From: an uncultured Chloroflexales bacterium
GTDB lineage: Bacteria; Chloroflexota; Chloroflexia; Chloroflexales; Chloroflexaceae
Length of the DNA stretch: 64,000 bases
NCBI GenBank assembly: GCA_937967405.1
Contig: CALCJV010000022.1
Span: 1 to 64,000, forward strand
Reading direction: 5' to 3'
A program made the position numbers and the translations under genes. How positions within the stretch are numbered: position 1 is the stretch's first letter; each line of letters begins with the position of its first letter. Below are positions 7,967 through 16,769 of the stretch, one piece after another. The notes beneath the pieces were generated by a model. That model was given only the letters and a program-made list of their open reading frames with translations, was not told where the DNA came from and ran no database searches.

Positions 7967-9439
7967 ATGTTTACCTATTTTTACCAATTTTTAGCCATAC
8001 GGCGTTGGGCTATCGGGGGGCTTTTGGCAGTCATTGCCCTGTCAAGTCTCCTCTTCCCATTCCCCGCCCAAGCCCAGAGTGGCGAGCGTTGTTTTCCCGA
8101 AACCGGCTACTGCATCAGTGGCCCGATCCGTGAGTATTGGGAGCGCAACGGCGGCTTAGCGGTGTTTGGCTACCCGATCACCGCCCCGAGCATCGAGCAG
8201 GTTGAGAACTGGTCTGGTCCGGTGCAGTGGTTCGAGCGGGATCGGCTGGAAGACCACAGCAATCAAGGGCAGGGCGTGCTGGCGGGGCGACTGGGCGCAC
8301 AGCTGCTAGAGCTGCAAGGCCGCCCGTGGCAATCCTTCCCCACCGTCAATAGTGCCCCGACGGGCTGCGTCTACTTCGAGGTGACGCGCCATAGCTTATG
8401 CGAACCGTTCCTCAGCTACTGGCGCAACAACGGCGGCTTGGAACGCTTTGGCTACCCGATCACGGAGCCGATCCGCGAAACCTTTGGCGATTGGACGGGC
8501 AACGTGCAATACTTCGAGCGGCGGCGCATGGAACACCACACCGAGTACGCCGGTACTCAATACGAAGTCCTGCTTGGCTTGCTTGGCTCATCGGTGCGCT
8601 TCGATGTCTTCACCGATATGATGGGCAAGATTGTGTACACTTCGACCCGCGACGGCTCGCTCGATATTTGGGTGATGCAGCCCAACGGCGGCGGCAAAAC
8701 GAATCTGACCCGCACGCCGAATGTGGGTGAGTTTCAAGCCGAGCTTTCGCCCGATGGCTCTAAGATTGCGTATGTGCGCGGCACACCGAGCACCCAAGAT
8801 CAAGATATTTGGGTGATGAATGCCGACGGCTCGAATGCCCGCCGCCTCACCTTCAATGAGCAAGCCGAGTGGGACCCCACATGGTCGCCGGATGGCAAAC
8901 AGATTGCCTTTGCCACCAACTGGAATGGCAACGCCGACATCTACGTGATCAATGCCGATGGCACGGGCGATGCCGTGAACCTGACCAAGTTTGCCCCGCG
9001 CACATCCGAATACTCGCCTGCGTGGTCGCCGGATGGCAAGCAGATCGCCTACATCTCGGATGAGGGCGGGCGTGGCCCCAACGTCTGGATTCTGCAAGTT
9101 GGGGATAAGGACAACACCCGCCGTAATGTGACCAACGTGAATACCACTGAGGTGGGCTACTACTTTGACAAACCGGCGTGGCTACGTGACGGCTTCCGCC
9201 TGATGGCCGAGCGCAAGTTTAACTGGGGCGGCAAAGAGTTGTTCGTGTTCAACAACGATGGCAGTTCGCAGCAGTATCTGATCTATGATGCCAGTTCGCC
9301 GTCCGTCTCACCCGGCGGGCGCAGCTACGTGTTTAGCTACGCCAACGATATTCACGTGTCGAATATCTTCGGGGGCGGCTGGCGCAGCTTGACCGAATCG
9401 CCAGAGTATGTGGAGACGGAGCCGCACTGGGGCAACTAG
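7967..9439 (+). CDS. exported TolB-like beta-propeller protein with two YW-NGGL-FGYPIT modules
   Basis: A signal peptide (hydrophobic core about residues 14-32, AQAQS cleavage region near 36-38) is followed by two copies of a module whose core reads YWERNGGLAVFGYPIT and YWRNNGGLERFGYPIT, each with a downstream VQWFER or VQYFERRRM strand. From about residue 200 come WD40-like PD40 repeats such as LSPDGSKIAYVR, WSPDGKQIAFATN and WSPDGKQIAYISD, as in TolB. The modules are common in Chloroflexota secreted proteins and of unknown function. I infer a surface or extracellular binding protein; there is no catalytic motif. The start is the ATG at 7967 after GAGGAGG, because it gives a proper signal peptide. 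A longer in-frame reading begins at 7694. Confidence 0.88.
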   Translation: MFTYFYQFLAIRRWAIGGLLAVIALSSLLFPFPAQAQSGERCFPETGYCISGPIREYWERNGGLAVFGYPITAPSIEQVENWSGPVQWFERDRLEDHSNQGQGVLAGRLGAQLLELQGRPWQSFPTVNSAPTGCVYFEVTRHSLCEPFLSYWRNNGGLERFGYPITEPIRETFGDWTGNVQYFERRRMEHHTEYAGTQYEVLLGLLGSSVRFDVFTDMMGKIVYTSTRDGSLDIWVMQPNGGGKTNLTRTPNVGEFQAELSPDGSKIAYVRGTPSTQDQDIWVMNADGSNARRLTFNEQAEWDPTWSPDGKQIAFATNWNGNADIYVINADGTGDAVNLTKFAPRTSEYSPAWSPDGKQIAYISDEGGRGPNVWILQVGDKDNTRRNVTNVNTTEVGYYFDKPAWLRDGFRLMAERKFNWGGKELFVFNNDGSSQQYLIYDASSPSVSPGGRSYVFSYANDIHVSNIFGGGWRSLTESPEYVETEPHWGN

Positions 9440-9500
9440 TGCGCCAGAGGCAACGGCGTAGGGTTGAGTTGATGTGGGGCAGGCTGGGCGCAGTCACGAG

Positions 9501-10925
9501 TTAGCGCACCAACTTGCCCCACAGATCGTACTCGGTGGTCTGGGTAATACGGGCGTGCACCTTGCTGCCGATGGGCGCACGGCCCCACACAAACACCTGC
9601 CCATCCACTTCGGGTGCATCGCGGAAGGAACGCCCCACCACGAGCGGCGTACCATCATCGGCAGCACCCTGCCCCTCCACCAGCACCTCAATCGTGCGCC
9701 GCTTCCAGCGTCGGTTGCGCTGGCGCGAAATCTCCTGCTGGAGCTGCATCAAGGTGTGCCACCGCGCCTCAATCACAGCGGCATCAACTTGATCCGGCAG
9801 GGTGGCGGCAGGCGTGCCCGGCTCCCGCGAATATTGGAACGCGCCCACCCGATCTAGCTGCATGTCACGCAGGAAGTCCAGCAACGTTCCAAATTCTGCT
9901 TCGGTCTCGCCCGGAAAGCCAACAATGAATGTTGAGCGGATGGCCACATCGGGCATTGCTGCCCGCAGGTCGGCGATGATCTGGCGTGTGCGCTCAGTGT
10001 CGGGCGGGCGGCGCATGCGCCGTAGGGTGGCCGGGTGGGCGTGCTGCAAGGGCAGATCGAGGTAGGCACAGATCTGCTGGTGACGGGCCATGGTCTCGAT
10101 CAGGCGCGGGCTAATGCCGTGCGGGTAGGCATACATCAGGCGCACCCAGACGTGCGTCGGCAACACCTGACATAGCTCATCGAGCAGGGTTGCCAGCCCA
10201 TCAGTGAGCTTCAGATCGCGCCCGTAGTCGGTCAGATGTTGGGCCACCAGCACAATCTCGCCCACACCGAGCGCGGCGAGTTCCTGCGCTTCGGCCAGCA
10301 CAGCCCCCATCGGCTTGGAGCGCATATCACCCTTAAACGAGGGGATCGTGCAGAAGGCACAGCGCAAGTTGCAGCCATCGGAGATTTTCAGGTAGGCCGA
10401 AGGCCCATTCAGGCTCCGCTTGATCTGCGCGGTACGCCAATCGGCATAGCCCCGCACGGGCGAGCTTGCGGCACGATTGTCCTCACGGGGCCGCAACGGG
10501 ATGCTCAGATCGGGCGGTGTGGGAGGGCTGGCACTGAGCGGGATCAGCGGCAATGGAGCCTGCTTGGCGGGGCGTTGCTCCTCACCGCGTAGTTGCTGCA
10601 CCACCGCCCCAATCTGCATCCACTGCTTGGTGCTGAGGGTCGCATCTACGCCGGGCACGGCTTGTACCAGCGCGGTGTGGCTCTCAGCCATGCAGCCCGC
10701 TGCAATCAGGTGTTGGTGGGCCGCTTTGCGTGCGCCGATCTCGCCAAGCACCGCTAGCGTTTCGTCGCGGGCGGCCGCAATAAAGCTGCACGTATTGACA
10801 ATGACAACATCGGCAGCATCACGCTCGGCAACGGCGGTGTAGCCCTGCTGGGCCAGAATGCTGTGCATGCCCTCGCTATCTACACTATTCTTAGGGCATC
10901 CCAGTGTGACAATATGATATTTCAT
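9501..10925 (-). CDS. rimO: ribosomal protein S12 methylthiotransferase RimO
   Basis: The protein opens with the RimO-type VTLGCPKNSVDSEGM and has the three N-terminal cluster cysteines C10, C46 and C78, then the radical-SAM CxxxCxxC at C185, C189 and C192 (DGCNLRCAFC), and a C-terminal TRAM-like segment near 400-474. RimO adds a methylthio group to Asp88/89 of ribosomal protein S12 using two 4Fe-4S clusters and SAM. The CPKNxVDSE motif separates it from the tRNA enzyme MiaB. A Pro-rich, low-complexity stretch of about 45 residues (roughly 114-157) lies between the two iron-sulfur domains and is longer than usual. Upstream on the same strand is dnaG. Confidence 0.94.
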   Translation of the reverse strand: MKYHIVTLGCPKNSVDSEGMHSILAQQGYTAVAERDAADVVIVNTCSFIAAARDETLAVLGEIGARKAAHQHLIAAGCMAESHTALVQAVPGVDATLSTKQWMQIGAVVQQLRGEEQRPAKQAPLPLIPLSASPPTPPDLSIPLRPREDNRAASSPVRGYADWRTAQIKRSLNGPSAYLKISDGCNLRCAFCTIPSFKGDMRSKPMGAVLAEAQELAALGVGEIVLVAQHLTDYGRDLKLTDGLATLLDELCQVLPTHVWVRLMYAYPHGISPRLIETMARHQQICAYLDLPLQHAHPATLRRMRRPPDTERTRQIIADLRAAMPDVAIRSTFIVGFPGETEAEFGTLLDFLRDMQLDRVGAFQYSREPGTPAATLPDQVDAAVIEARWHTLMQLQQEISRQRNRRWKRRTIEVLVEGQGAADDGTPLVVGRSFRDAPEVDGQVFVWGRAPIGSKVHARITQTTEYDLWGKLVR

Positions 10926-10976
10926 GAACCGTGTTGATCCTCAATATTGTTCCTGTGCTTAATCGAGCCATTGGGT

Positions 10977-10985
10977 ATTGTAGCA
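10977..10985 (-). promoter_or_regulatory. extended -10 promoter element (TGCTACAAT) for rimO
   Basis: TGCTACAAT on the minus strand lies 51 bases upstream of the rimO start. The surrounding 15-mer is identical to one upstream of cmk (around 56441-56455), which supports a shared promoter type. Confidence 0.5.
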
Positions 10986-11013
10986 TAGGTAACCATACAA
11001 CAAGACCACCGGC

Positions 11014-13011
11014 TCAACTCCCGCGTTCTAGCGTGTCGCGCAGATCAAAGAATGTGCTGGTGCGTTGCGGGGTGCTGATACGGGCACTATAGTGCAGCAA
11101 ATGATTGAGCAGGGTCAAGGTCTGGGTCAGATCGGGGGCGGGGGCTGAATCCGCCGTATCGGCGTGCTGATCGTGGGCTTGCATGCCGAGCCGCTCCTGC
11201 CACCGGCGCACTTGGGCCTTGCGAATCTCGATCACGCCTTTTTCAATCTCCTGCCTAAACAGGTACTCACGGCTGCCCGGTATGGTCAAGCCGGCCAGAT
11301 AGCGCAGGTGATCGTGCAGGCTAGGCGCAAGGCTCTGCACCCACAGCGGCGGCGCACTGCTAAGCTCGGCTTCGCTGGGCAATGTGGGGCAACCCGCCTG
11401 CTGCCAGTGTTGCCAGAGCATGCGGTTAGCTGTTGTGCTGAGCAGGTGTTCAACATCATCGCCGAGCAGCTCCGCCAAGCCCGCAAACTCTGCCAGATCG
11501 CGGCGCAACCATGCATTGGCTTGCGCTATTGCTTCTGGGTAGCGCAGCAGCAACGCCACCAGATAATCCTCACGCGGGGCGTGTTCGCCAGCGGGGGTCG
11601 CTGGGCTGCGCGGGTCAGGGTCGGCAGCGGATGCGGCGCGGCGGGCGCGGCGTTGGCGGGCTTTACGCTGGGTGCGGCAATGCTCCTGAATCAAATCCAG
11701 TAATAGCTCCGCACGCATGCCCAGCACATCCTCAAGACTGGCAACATACACGCGCTGCTGCATGCTATCGAGGTCAGCCAGCAGCGGCAAGAGCCGTTCC
11801 AATGCAGTACGCCGATCTTGGGCCTCACGCAGATTGAGGCCAGCGGTATGATACTGGATGTAGAAATCCATCACCGGTAGGGCGTGTTCCAGCAATGCCT
11901 GCCACTGCTCTGGGTTGCTGCGGATCAGGTCATCGGGATCACTCCCGGCGGGCATCTGGATAATCCGCAGGTTAAGATCATTCGACCAATGCACCAAGCC
12001 GCCTTCAGCCACCACCGTCTGGGCTGGCTCATCGGCATCCTTGCTGCGCTGCAACGCGGCCAAGCCACGTAGCGTTGCCCGCTGTCCGGCGGCATCGGCA
12101 TCCAACGCGAGGTAGACGTTGTGCGAGAGCTTGCGGATCAGGGCGACGTGCCCACTCGTGAGAGCTGTGCCGAGCGGTGCAACCACATTGCGGAAGCCGT
12201 GCTGGTGGGCTGTCAGCACATCCACGTAGCCCTCCACGATGATGCACGCATCCTGCTGCCGAATGGCATCGCGGGCGCGGTCTAGCCCATACAAGATGTG
12301 GCTCTTGTCAAACACCAACGTCTGCGGCGTGTTGAGGTATTTGGGCTGAGCATCGCCCAGTGCCCGCCCGCCAAAGCCTACCACCTGCCCTTTGGCATTG
12401 CGGATCGGGAACATCACCCGCCCGCGAAAGCGATCATACATGCCGCGGGTCTCGTGCTGCCCAATTACGCCTGCCGCGAGCAAGTCGGCGGGATCGTAGC
12501 CCTTTTTGGTGGTTAGGTAGGTTAACAGGTGGGCGGTTTCGTTCAGGCTATAGCCAAGCTGGAAGGCTTCAATCGTATCGCTGTTCAGCCCGCGCTGAGC
12601 GAGGTAAGCGCGTCCGGGCTGCCCCCGCGGGTGTTGCAGGGCGATATAGTTGAAGTAGCGGGCGGTGAGGCTGTTGATCTCTAACAGGCGCGTGCGCTGC
12701 TGATCCTGCTGTTCCTCATCCTCAGTCGGGGGGCGCAGCACAATGCCCGCTTGCTCCGCCAAAACGCGCAGGGCTTCGGGAAAATCGAGGCCCTGCTGGC
12801 GCATCACATAATCAAAGACCGTGCCCGAAGCGTGGCAGCCAAAGCAATAGAAGCTCTGCGTATCGGGGTAGACGACGAAGGCCGGCGTGCGGCTGTTGGG
12901 GTGAAAGGGACAGAAGCCCATGTAGGAGCGGCCTGTGCGGCGTAGCTCAACCTGCTGTGAGATCAGCTCGACAATATCTATGCGCTCTTTGATCTCATCA
13001 ATCGGACTCAT
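11014..13011 (-). CDS. dnaG: DNA primase DnaG
   Basis: The 665-residue protein has the CHC2 zinc ribbon at its N-terminus (C34, H37, C56, C59; CPFH and YCFGC), then the primase core with the TOPRIM domain (IIVEGYVDVLTAHQHG near residue 255 and ALDADAAG), and a helical C-terminal region that would bind replicative helicase. It makes RNA primers for Okazaki fragments. Between about residues 460 and 490 there is a basic, Ala/Pro-rich linker (RKARQRRARRAAS) before the C-terminal domain. It lies between dgt and rimO on the same strand, with about 100 bases of spacing on each side, so it may have its own promoter. The ATG at 13011 has only a weak ribosome site. Confidence 0.96.
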   Translation of the reverse strand: MSPIDEIKERIDIVELISQQVELRRTGRSYMGFCPFHPNSRTPAFVVYPDTQSFYCFGCHASGTVFDYVMRQQGLDFPEALRVLAEQAGIVLRPPTEDEEQQDQQRTRLLEINSLTARYFNYIALQHPRGQPGRAYLAQRGLNSDTIEAFQLGYSLNETAHLLTYLTTKKGYDPADLLAAGVIGQHETRGMYDRFRGRVMFPIRNAKGQVVGFGGRALGDAQPKYLNTPQTLVFDKSHILYGLDRARDAIRQQDACIIVEGYVDVLTAHQHGFRNVVAPLGTALTSGHVALIRKLSHNVYLALDADAAGQRATLRGLAALQRSKDADEPAQTVVAEGGLVHWSNDLNLRIIQMPAGSDPDDLIRSNPEQWQALLEHALPVMDFYIQYHTAGLNLREAQDRRTALERLLPLLADLDSMQQRVYVASLEDVLGMRAELLLDLIQEHCRTQRKARQRRARRAASAADPDPRSPATPAGEHAPREDYLVALLLRYPEAIAQANAWLRRDLAEFAGLAELLGDDVEHLLSTTANRMLWQHWQQAGCPTLPSEAELSSAPPLWVQSLAPSLHDHLRYLAGLTIPGSREYLFRQEIEKGVIEIRKAQVRRWQERLGMQAHDQHADTADSAPAPDLTQTLTLLNHLLHYSARISTPQRTSTFFDLRDTLERGS

Positions 13012-13114
13012 GCTTAATTGCCGTCTGGGTCTGTTTTGGGGCGGTCATGCGGCGCGGGGCGGTGGCGCAACCCACTACAAGCATCGGGCTGGACCCAAAT
13101 GGTGCTTATTTCAC

Positions 13115-14215
13115 TTATTTCATCCATGTGCGCGGAACATAGAGTTCCTCGAATTTCTTGATTGCATACCGATCCGTCATGCCCGCAATATAATCTACCA
13201 CTGCCCGCTCAATTGGCTCACCGCGCTGCTCATTGATCCGGCGTAGCTCCGGCGGCAGCTGGTCGGGGTGGTGCACAAAATGCTCGTAGAGCAAGCCGAT
13301 CATCACATCCACTTTGGGGTCTTCCTCTTTTGCCCGCCGATTGAGGTAGACCTCGCGGTACATAAACTCGCGCAGGGTATTGGTCGCCTCAAGGATCGGC
13401 TGGCTCATTGTCAGCACTGGCTCGGCGAGGGGCGGGGCTGCGCCGGTGACCCACCAGTTGTTCTGGATCAGATCGGCAACCATCGTATGAATGCGCTGCG
13501 AGTGGCGTGTGCCGAGTAGGGCAAGGCAATCTTGGGGCAGATCGGCAAGCTGGATCAACCCGGCGCGGATCGCATCATCAATATCGTGATTGATGTAGGC
13601 TACGCTATCAGCCACTTTGATGATCTGCCCTTCGAGCGTGCTGGCTGTGCCCCACGCTTGGGCATTGATGCTGCTGTGCGATTTGGAGTGTTTGTAGATG
13701 CCCTCCCGCACGACGCTCGTCAGGTTCAAGCCCATCCCGTCACGCTCCAGCACCTCAACGATGCGGAGGCTCTGGACATTGTGACGGAAGCGTTCGGGGT
13801 AGACGCGGGCGAGGGCTTGCTCGCCGGTGTGCCCAAACGGGGCATGGCCGAGATCATGGCCCATGCCTATCGCTTCCGTCAAGTCCTCATTCAGGCGCAG
13901 GGCGCGGGCAATCGTGCGGGCAATCTGGGTCACTTCGAGCGTATGCGTCAGGCGCGTGCGGTAGTGGTCGCCCTGCGGCGCAATAAATACCTGCGTTTTA
14001 TGCTTCAAGCGGCGAAAGGACTTGGAATGGATAATGCGATCCCGATCCCGCTGGAAGGCGGTACGGATCGTACATTCGTCCTCTGGTATCGCCCGTTCGG
14101 CGTGGGCACTGCGGGCGGCATAGGGCGACAGGATTTGCGCTTCAAGGGCTTCCTGTTGCTCGCGGATGGCGGCGGGCAAGGTTGGGTTCATTCCTGTTGG
14201 CGGGGTGATCTTCAT
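13115..14215 (-). CDS. dgt: deoxyguanosinetriphosphate triphosphohydrolase-like protein (HD domain)
   Basis: The 366-residue sequence has the dGTPase pattern: FRRLKHKTQVF near residue 68, the first histidine of the HD site in TRLTHTLEV, the HD pair in GMGHDLGHAPFGHTGE, and a later aspartate in ADSVAYINHDIDD. The enzyme removes triphosphate from dNTPs, lowering the dNTP pool, and some homologues restrict phage. The start codon ATG at 14215 overlaps the TGA of the upstream membrane-protein gene (ATGA), which implies translational coupling and fixes the start. Its place just before dnaG on the same strand fits a replication-related role. Confidence 0.93.
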   Translation of the reverse strand: MKITPPTGMNPTLPAAIREQQEALEAQILSPYAARSAHAERAIPEDECTIRTAFQRDRDRIIHSKSFRRLKHKTQVFIAPQGDHYRTRLTHTLEVTQIARTIARALRLNEDLTEAIGMGHDLGHAPFGHTGEQALARVYPERFRHNVQSLRIVEVLERDGMGLNLTSVVREGIYKHSKSHSSINAQAWGTASTLEGQIIKVADSVAYINHDIDDAIRAGLIQLADLPQDCLALLGTRHSQRIHTMVADLIQNNWWVTGAAPPLAEPVLTMSQPILEATNTLREFMYREVYLNRRAKEEDPKVDVMIGLLYEHFVHHPDQLPPELRRINEQRGEPIERAVVDYIAGMTDRYAIKKFEELYVPRTWMK

Positions 14216-14676
14216 GGGGCAGTACCTTCGGCCGGGTCAGGGTTGGGGGCGGGGGTCGGGGCAGCAAGCTGGGCGTAGGGCGTGCGGGCCCGCCAGATCG
14301 CTACACCAATGCCAGCGAGGAGGTGCAAGCCGATGGCCACTTGGAAGTACAGCTCATGCCCAGTGGCGCGGGCTTGCTCCATTGGCATCGCCAGCGATTC
14401 GATGCGCTGGGCGATGAAGGGCATAAAGAAGTACAGGCAGAAGCTGGTGAATGCCGCGAGCCAAACTTCACGCGGGCGGGCAATCACCCAGCCAATGAAC
14501 AGGGCAAACGGCCCAGCGAAGATGACCCAGATCAGCGGGCGCATCTGCTCTATGCCGCGTGCGCCATCGGTGCTGGCGAGGTTGTAGGCTGCCCACGCCG
14601 CGCCGAGCAGGGCGGCTCCAAGCAGGAGTGCGGCGGTGCGCCAATCGAGGCGGGGCGCGGAGTTGGCTGACATCAT
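14212..14676 (-). CDS. uncharacterised four-helix membrane protein
   Basis: The 154-residue protein has four predicted membrane segments (about residues 14-31, 47-63, 70-85 and 108-126) and a Pro/Ala-rich C-terminal tail of about 25 residues. I do not recognise a family. The ATG at 14676 follows GAGGAA by 6 bases. The gene starts 16 bases after the DUF4139 gene ends, and its stop codon overlaps the dgt start, so the three form an operon. Cytoplasmic signalling or anchoring for dgt is possible but only guessed from the coupling. Confidence 0.8.
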   Translation of the reverse strand: MMSANSAPRLDWRTAALLLGAALLGAAWAAYNLASTDGARGIEQMRPLIWVIFAGPFALFIGWVIARPREVWLAAFTSFCLYFFMPFIAQRIESLAMPMEQARATGHELYFQVAIGLHLLAGIGVAIWRARTPYAQLAAPTPAPNPDPAEGTAP

Positions 14677-14692
14677 CGTTCTTCCTCACTCC

Positions 14693-16618
14693 TCACGCTT
14701 TCAATTCGGCGTGGATGCGCTGCTCCAGTGTGGCGATCTGGGCCTCGTGCTGCTTCTGGGTTGCGCTCAGTTGGGCTAGCTGATCTTCCAACTGGGTCAA
14801 TTCGGACACATAGCGTTCGCGCAGTGCGCCTTCGCTCCCTTCGCGCCCAAGCGGGGTCAGGTTGGCTTGGATCTGCTGCTGATGCTTGAAGATCGCCTCG
14901 CGCTCTTTGTCCAGCCGCTTGAGCTGTTGCTGCACCGTCTCAATCTCGTGATACAGGGCAAGGATGGCTTTTACCCGTGCGTGCGTTGCTGCATCGAGTA
15001 AGCCCTGTTGCATGTATTGCTGCATCTGCGCCCCTGTGAGACTGCGAATCTGCTCGCGCCGACTGACAAGGCGTTGTTCAGTCACTGTGAAATCGGTCAG
15101 GCTATCGGCGGGGCATGGCACAAGCCAACGGGCATATTCCGCGCCTTGTTCGTCAGGCGCGTTGGGCATCGCCACCGTATACCCACTGCGGCAGTTGTGT
15201 TCCAGTGTCACGTTGGCAGCTTTGGGCAGCGTATTGGTGAGGGTGTAGGTGGTCTGTTGAGTATCGTACTCCTCGATCAGGAGGTAGTCCTCGCGCAACT
15301 TGATGCCCTTGATATGCCGCTCGTTGTGCGTCTGTTCGCTGACACGGATGCCCAATTCAACGGCATACGCGACAATCACCTCACTGCCGATACTGGTGAA
15401 GGGGATGACCGCCTCGCCTGCATACGCGCCATTATCCAGCACCGTGATCGGCCCGCGCTCTAGCGTCAGCCCGGTCGCGTTGGCGAGGCGTACACTGGCA
15501 ACCGGATGATTGGCCAGCTTGCGCCCATTGTAGAGCAGTTCGCGGCGGCAGGGCAGGCTCGCACTGAGGATCGGAACCATCGCCGATTGCCCACGCGCTA
15601 CACTCACCGGATGCGTAACCTCGTAGGCAAAAAGTGCGCCGCGCTCGCTGCCACTAGCGGCGGCCTGCACCGTATTGGCTATATCAGCGGCACTGAAGCT
15701 CGGCTCTGGAGCTGAAAGCAGCATGGCATCGGCGGCCGCGAAGCCTGCACTGCGCGGCGCAGCGACTCGCTTGTGCGGGGCGGCTTCATACATCACGGGG
15801 GCGTGGACCGTGCGCTCCTCATCTTCAATCAAGGGGCGTTCGGGGGTGTGTGGCTCATACAGGCGGTAGCGGAACGAGACCGGCATGCCCGCCACAAGCG
15901 TGAGTTGCACCTGCGTCAAATCCTCTTCGAGCTGGTTGTCGAACAGGCCCCAGCCTTGCAGCAGCACGGTGCTCGTGCCGTCGGCATCTGTTTCGAGCAG
16001 CAGGCGGTAGCTGACCCGCCACGCCGGAGCAGGCGCAAGATAGCCCACCAGCAGGTCGTGCTCATCATCGGAAAGGTGGATCGTTGCGCTACGCCGTTCG
16101 GCTTCGCTCTGGGCAGCACGGAGGAAATACTCCAGATCGGCGGCGGCATTGGCATCCAGCAGATCGAGGCCCAGCAGGTCTTCGAGATCAATCTGCTCAA
16201 CGCGGCGGAGTTCGGGCAGGTACACGGCCAGCATGGCCCGCTTGAGCGGCTCGGCTTGCTCATAGTCCACCCCCACCAATGTACCGCTCACGGTACGGGT
16301 GGCTCCTTGCTCGGCTTGCACCGTGCAGCGCACCGCCCGACCACGCAAATCACGCAGCAGATCTAGCATGCTATGGGTATCCGAGAGGTGGATGCTCCCT
16401 TTCTTCAGCAAGCTCGCTCGATCTTCAGGGGTTTCAAAATCCACACTCAAGACCTGCCCCGCACCAAGATCAAGCACCACAAGGCTCTTGAGCACATCGT
16501 CCATCGCCTCGCGGGGGAAGCTCAGGCGCACGCGGCTGCCCTGCACGCGGCCACGCCGCTCGAAGTAGCCCACGCCATGTTTGTAGAGGATGATCTTACG
16601 AAACGGTAGTTCAGTCAT
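14693..16618 (-). CDS. DUF4139 domain protein, apparently cytoplasmic
   Basis: The 641-residue protein matches the DUF4139 family in the middle (YLAPAPAWRVSYRLLLE, then QGWGLFDNQLEEDLTQVQLTLVAG) and in its C-terminal beta-rich part. No signal peptide is visible, unlike the exported MuiA-type members, so cytoplasmic location is inferred. The last 110 residues or so are a charged helical region (VKAILALYHEIETVQQQLKR to the end) that should form a coiled coil. The function of DUF4139 is unknown. It is first in an apparent operon with the membrane protein and dgt. The start at 16618 (MTELPFRKIILYKHG) is the first Met of the open frame. Confidence 0.85.
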   Translation of the reverse strand: MTELPFRKIILYKHGVGYFERRGRVQGSRVRLSFPREAMDDVLKSLVVLDLGAGQVLSVDFETPEDRASLLKKGSIHLSDTHSMLDLLRDLRGRAVRCTVQAEQGATRTVSGTLVGVDYEQAEPLKRAMLAVYLPELRRVEQIDLEDLLGLDLLDANAAADLEYFLRAAQSEAERRSATIHLSDDEHDLLVGYLAPAPAWRVSYRLLLETDADGTSTVLLQGWGLFDNQLEEDLTQVQLTLVAGMPVSFRYRLYEPHTPERPLIEDEERTVHAPVMYEAAPHKRVAAPRSAGFAAADAMLLSAPEPSFSAADIANTVQAAASGSERGALFAYEVTHPVSVARGQSAMVPILSASLPCRRELLYNGRKLANHPVASVRLANATGLTLERGPITVLDNGAYAGEAVIPFTSIGSEVIVAYAVELGIRVSEQTHNERHIKGIKLREDYLLIEEYDTQQTTYTLTNTLPKAANVTLEHNCRSGYTVAMPNAPDEQGAEYARWLVPCPADSLTDFTVTEQRLVSRREQIRSLTGAQMQQYMQQGLLDAATHARVKAILALYHEIETVQQQLKRLDKEREAIFKHQQQIQANLTPLGREGSEGALRERYVSELTQLEDQLAQLSATQKQHEAQIATLEQRIHAELKA

Positions 16619-16769
16619 GGTTGCTCTTCTGCCTTCTGCGCGGGTGGTGTACCGCGCCTAATATTTATTCGTCCGAATGAAGAAACCTGTACTACATGCA
16701 TTGGGACGTATCTGCGTGCCCTTTGTGGTATGTGGTTAGGTTCGGTTGTTTTGCTCAGACGAATACCCC

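Noticed and set aside
9501..10925. MiaB (tRNA methylthiotransferase) as the identity
   Set aside because: The CPKNSVDSEG opener is that of RimO, not of MiaB.
13532..14278. 248-codon plus-strand frame opposite dgt
   Set aside because: It is antisense to an intact dGTPase gene, starts without a ribosome site and shows no family pattern.
16619..16769. 8-bp inverted repeat TATTCGTC (16666-16673) / GACGAATA (16758-16765)
   Set aside because: The arms are short and 84 bases apart, and no promoter or terminator lies at it.
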